DNA from: JAICKN01 sp036489565
GTDB taxonomy: Bacteria > Acidobacteriota > Terriglobia > Terriglobales > Acidobacteriaceae
Assembly (NCBI GenBank): GCA_036489565.1
Contig: DASXFN010000033.1
Span: 1 to 64,000 of the forward strand
DNA length: 64,000 bases
Direction of reading: 5' to 3'
Below, one piece after another: positions 1-7,341 of this stretch. The notes below the pieces were generated by a model. It did no database searches. It was given only the letters and a program-made list of their open reading frames with translations, and was not told the origin of the DNA. A program made the translations under genes and the position numbers. Numbering within the stretch: position 1 is the first letter of the stretch; every line of letters begins with the position of its first letter.

Positions 1-185
1 GTGACCCGCTCCTCAGGGCTATGCAAGTGAGTTTCGATGGCTGACAGCGCTGGTGAGGGCTTCCACCCCAGCGAGCAAAAATCGCTCGCCGGGGACCCCG
101 GAGGCTTAAATGGGGCACCCGGCGGGTGTCAGGGTTCAGAGATCAAGGAACAGAAATCAGGAATCAGGAATCGCAAAATTCATAG

Positions 186-213
186 TTGACATTCACCGAC
201 AATCCACTACCAT
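186..213 (+). promoter_or_regulatory. Promoter of the arsR-SRPBCC operon, possibly leaderless
   Basis: A perfect TTGACA (186-191) is followed after 16 bases by TACCAT (208-213). Six bases later there is an in-frame GTG at 220, which would sit at the expected transcription start. No Shine-Dalgarno sequence precedes either the ATG at 214 or the GTG at 220. Positions 1-185 hold no gene that I can support, only short reiterated motifs such as ATCAGGAATC. Confidence 0.5.
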
Positions 214-567
214 ATGGTTGTGGATAGATTGGGCACGACATTTGCGGCTTTGTCTGATCCCACCCGCAGGGCGATGGTCGAACGACTCTCACATGGGCCT
301 GCCTCTGTGCATGGATTGACGGAACCGTTTGCACTCTCGCAGCAGATGATTTCAAAACATATTGCCTGCCTGGTGCGCGCGCGGATTGTGATCAAGACGA
401 AGCGCGGAAGAGAGAGCGTGTGCACGCTTAGGCCAGCGGCGATAAAGACAGTCAGCGACTGGGCGATTAGCTATCGCCGATTCTGGGAAGAGAGTTTCGA
501 CAAGTTGGAAGTGGTTGTGAATCAGATGAAAAAAGCGGAGGCCAGAAATGACAAAAAACACGGTTAA
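214..567 (+). CDS. ArsR-family winged-helix transcriptional regulator
   Basis: A 117-residue protein of usual ArsR length. The motif FAALSDPTRRAMVERL (about residues 10-25) is typical of the ArsR subgroup that controls SRPBCC/AHSA1 genes, and SQQMISKHIACLVRARIV (about 43-60) fits the recognition helix. No metal-binding Cys motif is present, so metal sensing is unlikely. The stop codon overlaps the next gene by 20 bases, indicating translational coupling. The usual role is DNA-binding autorepression of the pair; the ligand is unknown. The ATG at 214 would lie upstream of the predicted transcription start, so the GTG at 220 may be the real start. Confidence 0.85.
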   Translation: MVVDRLGTTFAALSDPTRRAMVERLSHGPASVHGLTEPFALSQQMISKHIACLVRARIVIKTKRGRESVCTLRPAAIKTVSDWAISYRRFWEESFDKLEVVVNQMKKAEARNDKKHG

Positions 568-1057
568 CGAGACAGAGCGGATGGTTGTCACAAGAGTTTT
601 TGACGCACCACGCGAGTTGGTTTGGAAGGCGTGGACAGACCCGAAGTACGTGATGCAGTGGTGGGGACCGAAGGGCTTTACTGCGCCCGTTTGCCAGATG
701 GATTTTCGCGTGGGAGGGAAATCTCTCTTCTGCATGAAAGCGCCGGATGGGCAGGAGTGCTGGAATGCAGTTGAATACCACGAGATTGTTCCGCACGAGA
801 AGATCGTTTCCTCCATGCACTTTTCGGACTCGAAGGGAAATAAGATTGAGCCTGCGCAATTAGGAATAGAACATGAGGCCATAGACGGTGCGTACGACGT
901 GACCATCTTTGAAGATCTCGGGAACGGCCAGACGAAACTCACCCACACTGGAAATGAACCTCTGGAAAGCGCAAAGAACAGCGGTCAACTCGAGGGCTGG
1001 AACCAGATACTCGATAAAGTTGCCGCAGTTGTAGCGAAGCTAGCACGGGCGAAATAA
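548..1057 (+). CDS. SRPBCC / AHSA1-domain protein
   Basis: A 169-residue protein with the START-like fold signatures TRVFDAPRELVWKAWTDP near the N-terminus and WWGPKGFTAPVC at about residues 35-46, followed by a C-terminal helix (GWNQILDKVAAVV). This family resembles the activator-of-Hsp90-ATPase C-terminal domain and forms a hydrophobic pocket for small ligands; in most bacteria the ligand is unknown. GGAGG lies 7 bases before the ATG. It overlaps the arsR gene and is probably the regulated partner. The protein is cytosolic with no signal peptide. Confidence 0.85.
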   Translation: MTKNTVNETERMVVTRVFDAPRELVWKAWTDPKYVMQWWGPKGFTAPVCQMDFRVGGKSLFCMKAPDGQECWNAVEYHEIVPHEKIVSSMHFSDSKGNKIEPAQLGIEHEAIDGAYDVTIFEDLGNGQTKLTHTGNEPLESAKNSGQLEGWNQILDKVAAVVAKLARAK

Positions 1058-1178
1058 GAAGTTGAAGTTTTGATGATTGTCATGTGCGAGATCTGAACAT
1101 AGACGTGTGCTCTTGGAGTGACTTGGGGCGTAGAGACGCGCGTCCGCTCCCACTGTTGGGTTAAAACTAAAACTAACT

Positions 1179-1260
1179 TAAAATTGAGGACAGACGGAAC
1201 GTTTCCCAGTTTTTTCGGTGAATGGAAATTTGTGAACGTTCGGTCTGTCCCCTAATTTTC
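1179..1260. repeat. REP-like inverted repeat, TCTGTCCCC type
   Basis: The left arm (1179-1203) contains GAGGACAGACGGAACGTTT. The right arm (1233-1260) contains GAACGTTCGGTCTGTCCCC, nearly its reverse complement. The arms enclose about 30 bases. Related arms recur at 2147-2163 and 3806-3976. Such GGGGACAGAC sequences are commonly found beside IS200-like REP-associated transposases, but no transposase gene is in this window. The element ends directly before a truncated phosphatase reading frame. The rest of 1058-1178 shows no gene. Confidence 0.55.
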
Positions 1261-1264
1261 CAAG

Positions 1265-1483
1265 TTGTCTCAACCGGGCGATATACTGCTGCTCTCGACG
1301 GATGGCATCACGGAAGCCGAAAATGCCCACCTCGAAGAGTTCGATGAACGCCTCCTGCAAGCGGCCCGCGCCCAGGAAGGCAGCGCCATCGAAATTCAAC
1401 GCGCCATCATGCAGCAGGTCACGGCCTTTTGCGGAGGGAATTTCCGCGATGACGCAACCTTGCTTGTTGTACGAATCACTTGA
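1265..1483 (+). pseudogene. C-terminal remnant of a PP2C/SpoIIE-type phosphatase
   Basis: Only 72 residues remain. PGDILLLSTDGITEAEN and NFRDDATLLVVRI are the last two metal-binding motifs of the SpoIIE/RsbU phosphatase domain. The upstream 150 or more residues, including the first Asp motif, and any sensor domain are missing. The frame begins at a TTG just after a REP-like inverted repeat, so the break point coincides with the repeat. It is unlikely to be active. A small functional protein cannot be excluded, but the catalytic site would be incomplete. Confidence 0.7.
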
Positions 1484-1495
1484 GGTTCTAAAATA

Positions 1496-2065
1496 ATGTG
1501 GTTCTTTGGATCTTTCTTTCCTGTGGTGTGGATCGCCTTCCTTGTTTACTGGCGCATCAAGGCCATTGGCACTAAAACTACCCAGCGCAGCGAGCCATCA
1601 GCCTCGGCCATTCTGCGGGCCGTCACCTTTCTGATTGTGATTGCGCTACTCTCGGTACCTCACATCCCGCTGCCCTGGCTCTACCGCCAGCTCTGGCCGT
1701 CTACCCTCTGGTCTTTTTGCATTGGAGCTGCTGTTACCGTCGTCGGCCTTCTCTTCGCGGTGTGGGCTCGTCGGCACCTCGCCAGCAACTGGAGCAGCGC
1801 CGTAACCATTAAGCAGGACCACGAGTTGATTACCAGCGGCCCTTACGCCCTGGTCCGTCACCCCATCTACACCGGCATCCTGGCCGGGTTTCTTGGCACG
1901 GCGATTGCGCTCTCCCAGTTGCGCGGGGTCATCGGCTTCGTAATGATATTTATCGTGTTATGGGCCAAGCTCCGCCTGGAGGAGGAGTGGATGCGCTCCC
2001 AGTTTGGGGAGACGTATGCCGCCTATGCCCAGCGGACTGCGGCCCTGGTGCCGTATGTTTTCTGA
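1496..2065 (+). CDS. Isoprenylcysteine carboxyl methyltransferase-like membrane protein
   Basis: A 189-residue integral membrane protein with about five hydrophobic segments. The ICMT/PEMT signature is clear: ITSGPYALVRHPIYTG (about residues 112-127) binds S-adenosylmethionine, and RLEEEWMRSQFGETYAAY (about 160-177) is the conserved C-terminal motif. Bacterial members methylate lipids or small acids in the membrane; the substrate here cannot be told. It starts 12 bases after the phosphatase remnant stops. A TAAAAT sequence ends two bases before the ATG, so transcription may start inside the frame or further upstream. Confidence 0.85.
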   Translation: MWFFGSFFPVVWIAFLVYWRIKAIGTKTTQRSEPSASAILRAVTFLIVIALLSVPHIPLPWLYRQLWPSTLWSFCIGAAVTVVGLLFAVWARRHLASNWSSAVTIKQDHELITSGPYALVRHPIYTGILAGFLGTAIALSQLRGVIGFVMIFIVLWAKLRLEEEWMRSQFGETYAAYAQRTAALVPYVF

Positions 2066-2146
2066 TCGCGATATCGACGCACGGCGCACATTGCTCGTCT
2101 TTTCAAGGTGAGATAGGCACCGATTTCCAGTCGTTCGGAAAACTTT

Positions 2147-2163
2147 GAAACGTTCCGTCTGTC
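2147..2163. repeat. Degenerate arm of the TCTGTCCCC REP-like repeat
   Basis: GAAACGTTCCGTCTGTC matches the right arm of the element at 1233-1260. A good left partner is not visible. With the copy at 1179-1260 it brackets the phosphatase remnant and the membrane methyltransferase. Confidence 0.4.
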
Positions 2164-2227
2164 GCTTTCCACTTTGTGTCTCTCACTTAGGGTAAACAGA
2201 CCCATGACACGGCGAACGCGACCCTAG

Positions 2228-2644
2228 CTAAGCCCCGTCATTGACCGCCGTTTTCATGCGAGGATTCTGGACACTCAGGTTGAGCAACATCGTCTTGCAG
2301 TGCGGGCAACCCAGTCCGGAGTGGTTCGCGTTGTTCATGCGGATGACGTGGATCAATCGGCGCTCCGCATCCCAGCAATGTGAACAAAATCCTGTGCGAT
2401 CGCCTTCGAGAAACACGACGTTAGTGTTCTCAGGTGCGCGGAAAACCATGCCGGTCAACTTCAGCTTGTCGTCCAGCTCACGAATCTTGTCGTCCAGTTT
2501 CGCAAGCCGCCTTTGAAGTTCCAGGTTCTGCTGACTGAGCTCCAATGCTTCGACGTTTGCCTTCGTTGCAGCTTGGATAAGCTCCGGGTTAGCGAGTTTT
2601 CCGGCGATCTTCACCACTTCCAGCGACGTCTCCAACAATCCCAT
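2228..2644 (-). CDS. Unknown coiled-coil protein with two CxxC motifs
   Basis: A 138-residue cytosolic protein that I do not recognise. The first third is hydrophobic-helical. A coiled coil rich in Leu, Lys, Asp and Gln (about residues 43-65) follows. The C-terminal half carries CSHC and CPHC about 30 residues apart, the spacing of a small zinc ribbon. The ATG at 2644 is chosen because GGAGG precedes it by 6 bases; an upstream GTG would collide with the divergent neighbour. It is divergent from the membrane protein at 2689, with starts 44 bases apart, so the two may share control. No function is assigned. Confidence 0.6.
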   Translation of the reverse strand: MGLLETSLEVVKIAGKLANPELIQAATKANVEALELSQQNLELQRRLAKLDDKIRELDDKLKLTGMVFRAPENTNVVFLEGDRTGFCSHCWDAERRLIHVIRMNNANHSGLGCPHCKTMLLNLSVQNPRMKTAVNDGA

Positions 2645-2676
2645 GGGATCCTCCACGCTTCCTTGACCTGACTCGA

Positions 2677-2682
2677 TACAAT
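2677..2682 (+). promoter_or_regulatory. TACAAT box six bases before a GTG start
   Basis: TACAAT at 2677-2682 followed by six bases and the GTG at 2689 places the start codon at the expected transcription start. No Shine-Dalgarno sequence is present and the -35 region is poor. Confidence 0.4.
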
Positions 2683-2688
2683 TGGGTC

Positions 2689-3210
2689 GTGCGATACACC
2701 CCATTCAGCGGCTCGATGTGGCACGCTCTGTACATCATCTTGCCAATCGCAATCATAGTGTACCTATTGAACCTTTGGAGCTTAGGGAAAGCCGACCACT
2801 ACTTCTTCGATCCGAAGCATAACAACAACCCCAGATTAAAGACGGAAGGAGGTAATTTCGAGCCGCATTCAAAACGCTATCAAGACCTCGCAAAGCTCGC
2901 GATCACACTATCAGCGGGGGCACTCGCTTTCCTCGTCAGCGTGACGCTCAGTGAGAAGCCGATGAACCCGGCGTTTGCGGTTCGAATCCTAGAGGTGGCT
3001 CCCATTGTCGCGGGCTTTTTTGGCTCGACCATCGCTTTGCTTGTCGCGTTCATGCTGTTCCAGGCGCTTAACTACGAAGCCTATTGTCATTCAGGTGACC
3101 ATAGCACCTACAAGCCGTGGAGATATGCGCTTAGTCTTGCCTTGGGTTTTACAGGCTTGATCGCTTTCGTCCTCGGTTTCCTTTGGCTCGCGGACAACCT
3201 GTTTCGATGA
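2689..3210 (+). CDS. Unknown four-helix membrane protein
   Basis: A 173-residue protein with four predicted membrane segments: about residues 11-28, 66-86, 100-125 and 146-170. A polar loop of about 35 residues after the first segment is rich in Asn, Lys and His. I recognise no family. The GTG start is preferred because of the TACAAT box exactly six bases upstream; an in-frame ATG at 2716 is the alternative. It is divergent from the CxxC coiled-coil gene and may act with it at the membrane, but that is only inferred from position. Confidence 0.55.
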   Translation: MRYTPFSGSMWHALYIILPIAIIVYLLNLWSLGKADHYFFDPKHNNNPRLKTEGGNFEPHSKRYQDLAKLAITLSAGALAFLVSVTLSEKPMNPAFAVRILEVAPIVAGFFGSTIALLVAFMLFQALNYEAYCHSGDHSTYKPWRYALSLALGFTGLIAFVLGFLWLADNLFR

Positions 3211-3461
3211 CCAACCATTATTTGGTACCACCTTCATCGTAAGTCTTTGGAAAAGATCGGGCCGACTGAACATTCCCAGCTTCCGACTAATAGAAATTAG
3301 CGAACTTTCTGCTTGTCTCTAGTTTTTCCTAAACTTTTCCCTTCCGTTGTCGATTTCCCCCATCCCCAAACGACTATAAGATGAACGGTCGAGAGGATGA
3401 ACAATCCGCAAGGTTGTGCTGCTCGTCCGAAGGCCGTTATTACAGGAAAATGGAGAAAACA

Positions 3462-3806
3462 ATGCCGCAATATTTTGTAGCTGGTTACATCCCCGACGAC
3501 TTTGACCCGTCCCAAGTGGACGAAGCGACGGGCCGCGAGATCCATGCGCTTAACAAAGAGATGGTTGCTGCAGGCGTCAGGAAGTTCGCTTGCGGTCTTG
3601 GGGCCGCGAAGTCGCTGCGCGCGCAACCCGGTGGCAAGGTGCTCGTCACCGACGGGCCGTATCTTGAGACCAAGGAACACATCGGCGGTTTTTGGATATT
3701 GGAATGCGCTGACATGGAGGAGGCGTTGGCATGGGCGCGTAAAGGCGTCGCCGCCATCGGTGGAAAGGTCGAGGTGCGAGAGATCTTCTTCAATCCGTCC
3801 GAATAG
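3462..3806 (+). CDS. YCII-related (DGPF) protein
   Basis: A 114-residue protein of the YCII/DGPF family, a dimeric alpha-beta ferredoxin-like fold. VTDGPYLETKEHIGGFWILE (about residues 62-81) is the family hallmark, and DMEEALAWARKG follows. The family often sits beside ECF sigma factors; none is present here. The biochemical role is uncertain; the related YciI is a dehydrochlorinase-like protein. The ATG at 3462 is chosen because GGAG lies 6 bases before it; in-frame ATGs at 3450 and 3381 would add residues not seen in the family. Confidence 0.8.
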   Translation: MPQYFVAGYIPDDFDPSQVDEATGREIHALNKEMVAAGVRKFACGLGAAKSLRAQPGGKVLVTDGPYLETKEHIGGFWILECADMEEALAWARKGVAAIGGKVEVREIFFNPSE

Positions 3807-3990
3807 ATAAAGAGGGGACAGATAAAGAGGATAAAGAGGGGACAGACGGATAAAGAGGGGACAGACGGAACTGTCCCCGTTTCTTTTGTCCAAGCAGATT
3901 TCCCAATCTTTGTAGGTACCCCGGGCCGCATCTGGTAGTTGTTCGAATTGGGGCCTCTTCCGTCTGTCCCCGAATTGCCCGAATTGGCCC
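3806..3990. repeat. REP-like repeat with short tandem amplification
   Basis: A unit close to GATAAAGAGGGGACAGACG is repeated about three times between 3806 and 3870. ACTGTCCCC and the opposite arm TTCCGTCTGTCCCCGAATT (3957-3976) follow. Arms and spacing match the TCTGTCCCC element at 1179-1260. No spacer diversity or open frame is present. It separates the convergent YCII and pseudouridine synthase genes and could act as a terminator. Confidence 0.55.
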
Positions 3991-4031
3991 AATGCGCTAT
4001 TGCCCACCCTGATTTGAATCCCGCCCCAAAC

Positions 4032-4928
4032 CTACTGATGCGACGAGAATCCAGGCGGCAAAGCTGCCTCAAGATCGATTTGTTCGCCGGTGATGGGGTG
4101 ATGGAATTTTAGAAATTGGGCGTGCAGAAAATATCCTCCATCGCCGGGGAGGCCGGGGAGATTTTCAAGAGGCTGGCCGGATAAACCGTACAGAGGATCG
4201 CCTACCAGCGGATGGCCGATGGATGCCAGATGGATTCTGATTTGATGAGGGCGGCCCGAATTTAGGGTTACCTCAAATGTTGTAGTGCTTGCCGTGCGTA
4301 AGATCACCTTCGCCAATGACTTTGACGGCTTGCCACTCGGGTTGGCGGCCCACACCATGCCGATGCGCGGGTGCGGTACAAGTCCGATGGGTGTGAGGAT
4401 TTCGTAGGCGTCGTGCTGTGCGATGTTTTGCGCCAGCGCACAATAGATTTTTTGAACTCTGAGTGTGTTCCAGTCCGCGCCTAGTTTCGAGGCGGCCTGC
4501 GCTGTTTTGGCGAAGAGAACGATGCCGGTAGTGGCCCGGCCTAATCGGTGGACAGGGTTTGCGTTGGGGGTTTGCTTTTGCACCAGGCGCAGCAGGGTGT
4601 TTTCCATGAAGCCAGCGCCGGGGAGGGTCGGCAGCCCGCCAGGTTTGTTGACGGCCAACAGATGCGGGTCATCAAACAGTACTTCGAAGTGTTGAGGAGA
4701 GTCTGGCTCGATCCAGGGCGGACGGTTCCAGACAAGAGTTTGGCCCGAAGCGAGCGATTCACTTCCGGTCGCGGTGATGCCGTTGACAGTGACTTCGCGG
4801 TTGTCCAGCTTTTGTTGCCAGGCTTGTGGAGTTGAGTGTGGGTAAAGGCTTGCCAGGTGTGAAAGCAGGGTATGCCCATGATATTTGCCGAGAATAATTG
4901 TGGTATAGGCATAGCCCCGGTTGAGCAT
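4032..4928 (-). CDS. RluA-family pseudouridine synthase with HRLG motif
   Basis: A 298-residue protein. The N-terminal S4-like region (about 20-65) is followed by the RluA catalytic domain: LLAVNKPGGLPTLPG (about 91-105), VHRLGRATTGIVLFAKT (about 126-142) and GRPHQIRIHLASIGHPLVGDPLYG (about 230 onward). The family normally has HRLD, with Asp as the nucleophile that isomerises uridine in rRNA or tRNA; here the codon is GGC, Gly. The same HRLG variant is known to me in some RluA-like proteins, so this may be a subfamily and not a loss. A TACACT box lies 8 bases before the start. Confidence 0.8.
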   Translation of the reverse strand: MLNRGYAYTTIILGKYHGHTLLSHLASLYPHSTPQAWQQKLDNREVTVNGITATGSESLASGQTLVWNRPPWIEPDSPQHFEVLFDDPHLLAVNKPGGLPTLPGAGFMENTLLRLVQKQTPNANPVHRLGRATTGIVLFAKTAQAASKLGADWNTLRVQKIYCALAQNIAQHDAYEILTPIGLVPHPRIGMVWAANPSGKPSKSLAKVILRTASTTTFEVTLNSGRPHQIRIHLASIGHPLVGDPLYGLSGQPLENLPGLPGDGGYFLHAQFLKFHHPITGEQIDLEAALPPGFSSHQ

Positions 4929-4946
4929 GTGGTTTAAGTGTAAGCT

Positions 4947-5339
4947 ATGGCATCTGCGGCAAGGATTACCGGGTTTCGAGCGTCACTGGATTTAGGAGAG
5001 GCTGCCCCATCCGTAGCCTGCCCTGAGCGAAGTCGAATGGGCGGTTTTCAAAGGATGGGATTCCGTGCTGTGCACAGCGAATCGGATTACACATTTCAAG
5101 CCCGAATTGAGCTACGAGTCAAAATCAAAACCTTAAGGGGTCGAGAGTCGTTTCTCCCACCCTTTGCAAAACCGGGAAAGAGTGGGGCAGCCCTTTTTGG
5201 AATGAGGCAAGAAATCGAAACCAAAGGTGTGCCACCCGCCGTTCTTTTCGAAAGCTGGGCGCCACTAACCTATCCTTCCGGGGATGTTTCCCGGTGGGAT
5301 GCCCCGCCCTGAATAAAGGAACGGCCGTGCCTCCGAAGG
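4947..5339. repeat. Gene-free stretch made of dispersed repeat fragments
   Basis: No gene is supported. AGCCTGCCCTGAGCGAAGTCGAA (5014-5036) recurs at 18650-18671. GAGGCTGCCCCATCC near 4998 is mirrored by GTGGGGCAGCC near 5182-5192, giving a loose inverted pair about 190 bases apart. A frame that crosses it encodes only repeat translation (residues such as ACPERSRMGG) and is rejected. Confidence 0.5.
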
Positions 5340-5368
5340 TTGTTCCGCAATGAATCTGCTGCTAAAAT
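5340..5368 (+). promoter_or_regulatory. Promoter of the NIPSNAP gene, leaderless type
   Basis: TTGTTC (5340-5345), a 17-base spacer, then TAAAAT (5363-5368). Six bases later comes the GTG start at 5375, which therefore falls at the predicted transcription start. No Shine-Dalgarno sequence is present. Confidence 0.55.
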
Positions 5369-5374
5369 TCCCGC

Positions 5375-5812
5375 GTGAAAAGACGAACCATACTCCAGGC
5401 ACTTCCTGCGTTGGCATTGTTTTCGGCTATGCCGCGGGCCGCTGCTCAAGGTGGAACGAACTCTATGCAAAGCTCGACCGAAGTATTTGAACTGCGTGTG
5501 TATCATGCGACGGAGGGAAAGCTGCCGGAGTTGCTGGCGCGCTTTCGCGATCATACCGACAAGCTTTTCGCCAAGCACGGCTTGAAGAGCGTGGCTTATT
5601 GGACTCCGGTGGATGAGCCGCAGAAGAACAACACGCTGATCTATATTCTCCAGCACCCAAGCCGCGATGCCGCAGCGGCGAACTGGAAGGCGTTCCAGGA
5701 TGATCCGGACTGGAAGAGCGTGAAGGCAAAGTCAGAAGAAAATGGCCCGCTGACGATTAAGATCGATTCGACCTACATGGCTTACACGGATTTTTCGAAG
5801 AAGTTGGGTTGA
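5375..5812 (+). CDS. NIPSNAP-family protein, exported
   Basis: A 145-residue protein. Residues 1-25 form an export signal starting MKRRTILQ, a twin-arginine-like sequence, and ending at AAAQG. The mature part is one NIPSNAP domain (ferredoxin-like dimeric alpha-beta barrel): FELRVYHATEGKLPELLARF begins it, and WKAFQDDPDWK is the conserved second motif. The family is small and of uncertain enzymatic role; related folds include monooxygenases. The start is GTG behind a strong promoter. The upstream region consists of repeats. Confidence 0.8.
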   Translation: MKRRTILQALPALALFSAMPRAAAQGGTNSMQSSTEVFELRVYHATEGKLPELLARFRDHTDKLFAKHGLKSVAYWTPVDEPQKNNTLIYILQHPSRDAAAANWKAFQDDPDWKSVKAKSEENGPLTIKIDSTYMAYTDFSKKLG

Positions 5813-5850
5813 GTTTTGCGCGGAGCCACCCCGCCGACCCAAGGCCGGGT

Positions 5851-5910
5851 GCCCATTCAAGCATCTGGCGATTTTAATTCCCACCACTCAACGAAAACCG
5901 GCTATCCACA
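5851..5910. repeat. Degenerate copy of the hairpin repeat found at 7449 and 8969
   Basis: The stretch with GCCCATTCAAGCATCTGGCGATTTTAAT and CAACGAAAACC resembles the middle and hairpin part of the two better copies downstream. The hairpin stem is decayed here. Confidence 0.4.
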
Positions 5911-5933
5911 ATGCGAGGTAGAAAGGGGTCGAG

Positions 5934-6611
5934 ATGACCGTGCAGGAACAGTTTGGGCAGATTGATGTCTATTTGTTCGACCAGATTTTGCGAGGGAATA
6001 TTTCGCTCGGGATGCGGGTGGTGGACGCAGGGTGCGGCGTCGGGCGGAATATTCAGTATCTGCTGCGCGAGGGATATGAAGTGTTTGGCGTGGATGTAAG
6101 CGCTGAAGCGTTAGCAACGACGCGGAAGATGGCGAGTGAACTGGCGCCGGCGCTGCCTGCTGATAACTTCCAGGTGGCGAGCGTGGAGGCGATGCCGTTC
6201 GCGGATGACTTTGCGGACGTGGTGGTGTGCCACTCGGTGTTGCACTTTGCGCGGGATGAGGCGCAACTGGAGGCGATGGTAAGAGGGTTGTGGCGGGTGC
6301 TGCGGCCGGGCGGGATGCTGTTCTGCCGGCTGGCGTCCACGATTGGGGCGGCGCAGGATATGGCGTTCGAGCCAGTGGGCGGGCGGCGGTTCCGCATGTC
6401 CCATGGCGCGGAGTGGCTGCTGGTGGATGAAGCGCTGTTGATGGAACTAACGCGCGGCGTGGACGGAGAGTTAGTGGATCCACTGAAGACGACCGTCGTG
6501 CAGGGACAGCGGTGCATGACGACATGGGTGCTGAAGAAGAAGGCGCAGCCCGGCGGGACGGAGCGCGCGTTTGTGAGCTCGGGAATGCCGGGGTTGACGA
6601 AGAAGCTGTGA
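5934..6611 (+). CDS. Class I SAM-dependent methyltransferase
   Basis: A 225-residue Rossmann-type methyltransferase. Motif I is VVDAGCGVGRNIQYL (about residues 29-43), motif II contains GVDVSAEAL, motif IV is FADVVVCHSVLHFA, and WRVLRPGGMLFCR follows. It resembles the Methyltransf_11 group acting on small molecules or lipids; the substrate is not predictable. There is no membrane segment. A purine-rich GAAAGGGGT sequence stands before the ATG. It lies alone between repeats. Confidence 0.8.
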   Translation: MTVQEQFGQIDVYLFDQILRGNISLGMRVVDAGCGVGRNIQYLLREGYEVFGVDVSAEALATTRKMASELAPALPADNFQVASVEAMPFADDFADVVVCHSVLHFARDEAQLEAMVRGLWRVLRPGGMLFCRLASTIGAAQDMAFEPVGGRRFRMSHGAEWLLVDEALLMELTRGVDGELVDPLKTTVVQGQRCMTTWVLKKKAQPGGTERAFVSSGMPGLTKKL

Positions 6612-6719
6612 AGTGCCGCCGAGTGAAATGACCAATGCTGATCGGAAGGCTGGCGGGCGTGCCCATGTTTGCTGCATTTGGAAATAACATCGATGTTCAT
6701 AAGCCATTCTTGATTTGCA

Positions 6720-6735
6720 TTACTTGTAAAAGTAA
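6720..6735. promoter_or_regulatory. 16-base palindrome upstream of the toxin-antitoxin pair
   Basis: TTACTTGTAAAAGTAA is a perfect inverted repeat (six-base arms, four-base centre) 81 bases before the antitoxin start. Toxin-antitoxin operons are usually autorepressed through such sites; use as an operator is an inference. Confidence 0.35.
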
Positions 6736-6803
6736 CGAGAGGAATACTGAAAATCTGGAGAGAGAACGGGCAGCATATTTTTTCGCGATTTGCTTCCCGG
6801 GCG

Positions 6804-6809
6804 TAAAAT
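6804..6809 (+). promoter_or_regulatory. TAAAAT box six bases before the antitoxin ATG
   Basis: TAAAAT followed by six bases and the ATG at 6816 suggests a leaderless transcript. A GGAGAG sequence near 6760 is far too distant to serve as a ribosome binding site. Confidence 0.45.
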
Positions 6810-6815
6810 ACTCCT

Positions 6816-7052
6816 ATGAGTCCAGACGTTTCCGAACTCTTAAAAAAAGCCCTGGCTCTCCCGCCGGGAGCTCGTGCTGCTTTGGCCGGATCGTTGCTGG
6901 AAAGCCTCGACGATACCGTTGACCCATCGGTTGAAGAAGCATGGCAACACGAAATTGCCCGGCGCATCGAGGAACTGGATTCCGGCAAAGTAAAACCAAT
7001 TCCATGGGCAGAGGCACGACGTCAGATTACCGCCCTCCTCAATGGCCGCTAA
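6816..7052 (+). CDS. Antitoxin, addiction-module component (TIGR02574-like)
   Basis: A 78-residue acidic helical protein. LLKKALALPPGARAALAGSLLESLD (from about residue 7) and the C-terminal WAEARRQITALL are the two conserved blocks of this antitoxin family; its members neutralise a ParE/RelE-fold toxin by wrapping around it. It overlaps the toxin gene by 11 bases, the usual coupled arrangement. No separate DNA-binding domain is evident in such a short protein. Its promoter is of the leaderless type. Confidence 0.85.
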   Translation: MSPDVSELLKKALALPPGARAALAGSLLESLDDTVDPSVEEAWQHEIARRIEELDSGKVKPIPWAEARRQITALLNGR

Positions 7053-7341
7053 GTCTCTGGACATTCACCCGTACGCACTCGCGGAACTCAAGTCTTCCAT
7101 CAGTTGGTACTTGGAACAAAACGAAGCCATCGCCGACAAGTTTGTCGAAGAGATAGATCGAGCAATTGACCTCGTACTAGCGTCACCCCGACGTTGGCCG
7201 ACGAGTGGTCTCGACACCAGGAAGTTTGTTCTTCGCCGTTTTCCTTATGCGGTCATTTATCACGAAAGAAAATCAGCGGTAAGAATCTTGGCTATCGCCC
7301 ACGGACACCGGCAACCTGGATATTGGAAAGATCGTTTGTAA
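7042..7341 (+). CDS. ParE/RelE-superfamily toxin
   Basis: A 99-residue basic protein of typical toxin length. IHPYALAELKSSISWYLEQN (about residues 8-27) and RRFPYAVIYHERKSAVRILAIAHGHRQPGYW (about 65-95) match the ParE/RelE fold, ending with the conserved strand and the Arg/His-rich tail. ParE members poison gyrase and RelE members cleave ribosome-bound mRNA; the primary sequence does not settle which. It is encoded directly after its antitoxin. The frame is intact. Confidence 0.85.
   Translation: MAAKSLDIHPYALAELKSSISWYLEQNEAIADKFVEEIDRAIDLVLASPRRWPTSGLDTRKFVLRRFPYAVIYHERKSAVRILAIAHGHRQPGYWKDRL

Noticed and set aside
3806..3870. Possible CRISPR array in the tandem GATAAAGAGGGGACAG units
   Set aside because: Units are adjacent, with no spacers and no cas genes; it is a REP-like tandem.
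3297..4007. 236-residue minus-strand frame over the YCII gene
   Set aside because: It is antisense to a well-supported family protein and runs into REP-like tandem repeats; composition is Leu/Pro/Arg-rich without any motif.
4947..5312. 121-residue plus-strand frame
   Set aside because: It translates dispersed repeat sequence (ACPERSRMGG) and has no ribosome binding site.
5902..6988. Two long minus-strand frames opposite the methyltransferase
   Set aside because: Ser/Pro/Ala/Arg-rich translations opposite a high-GC gene, with no motif.
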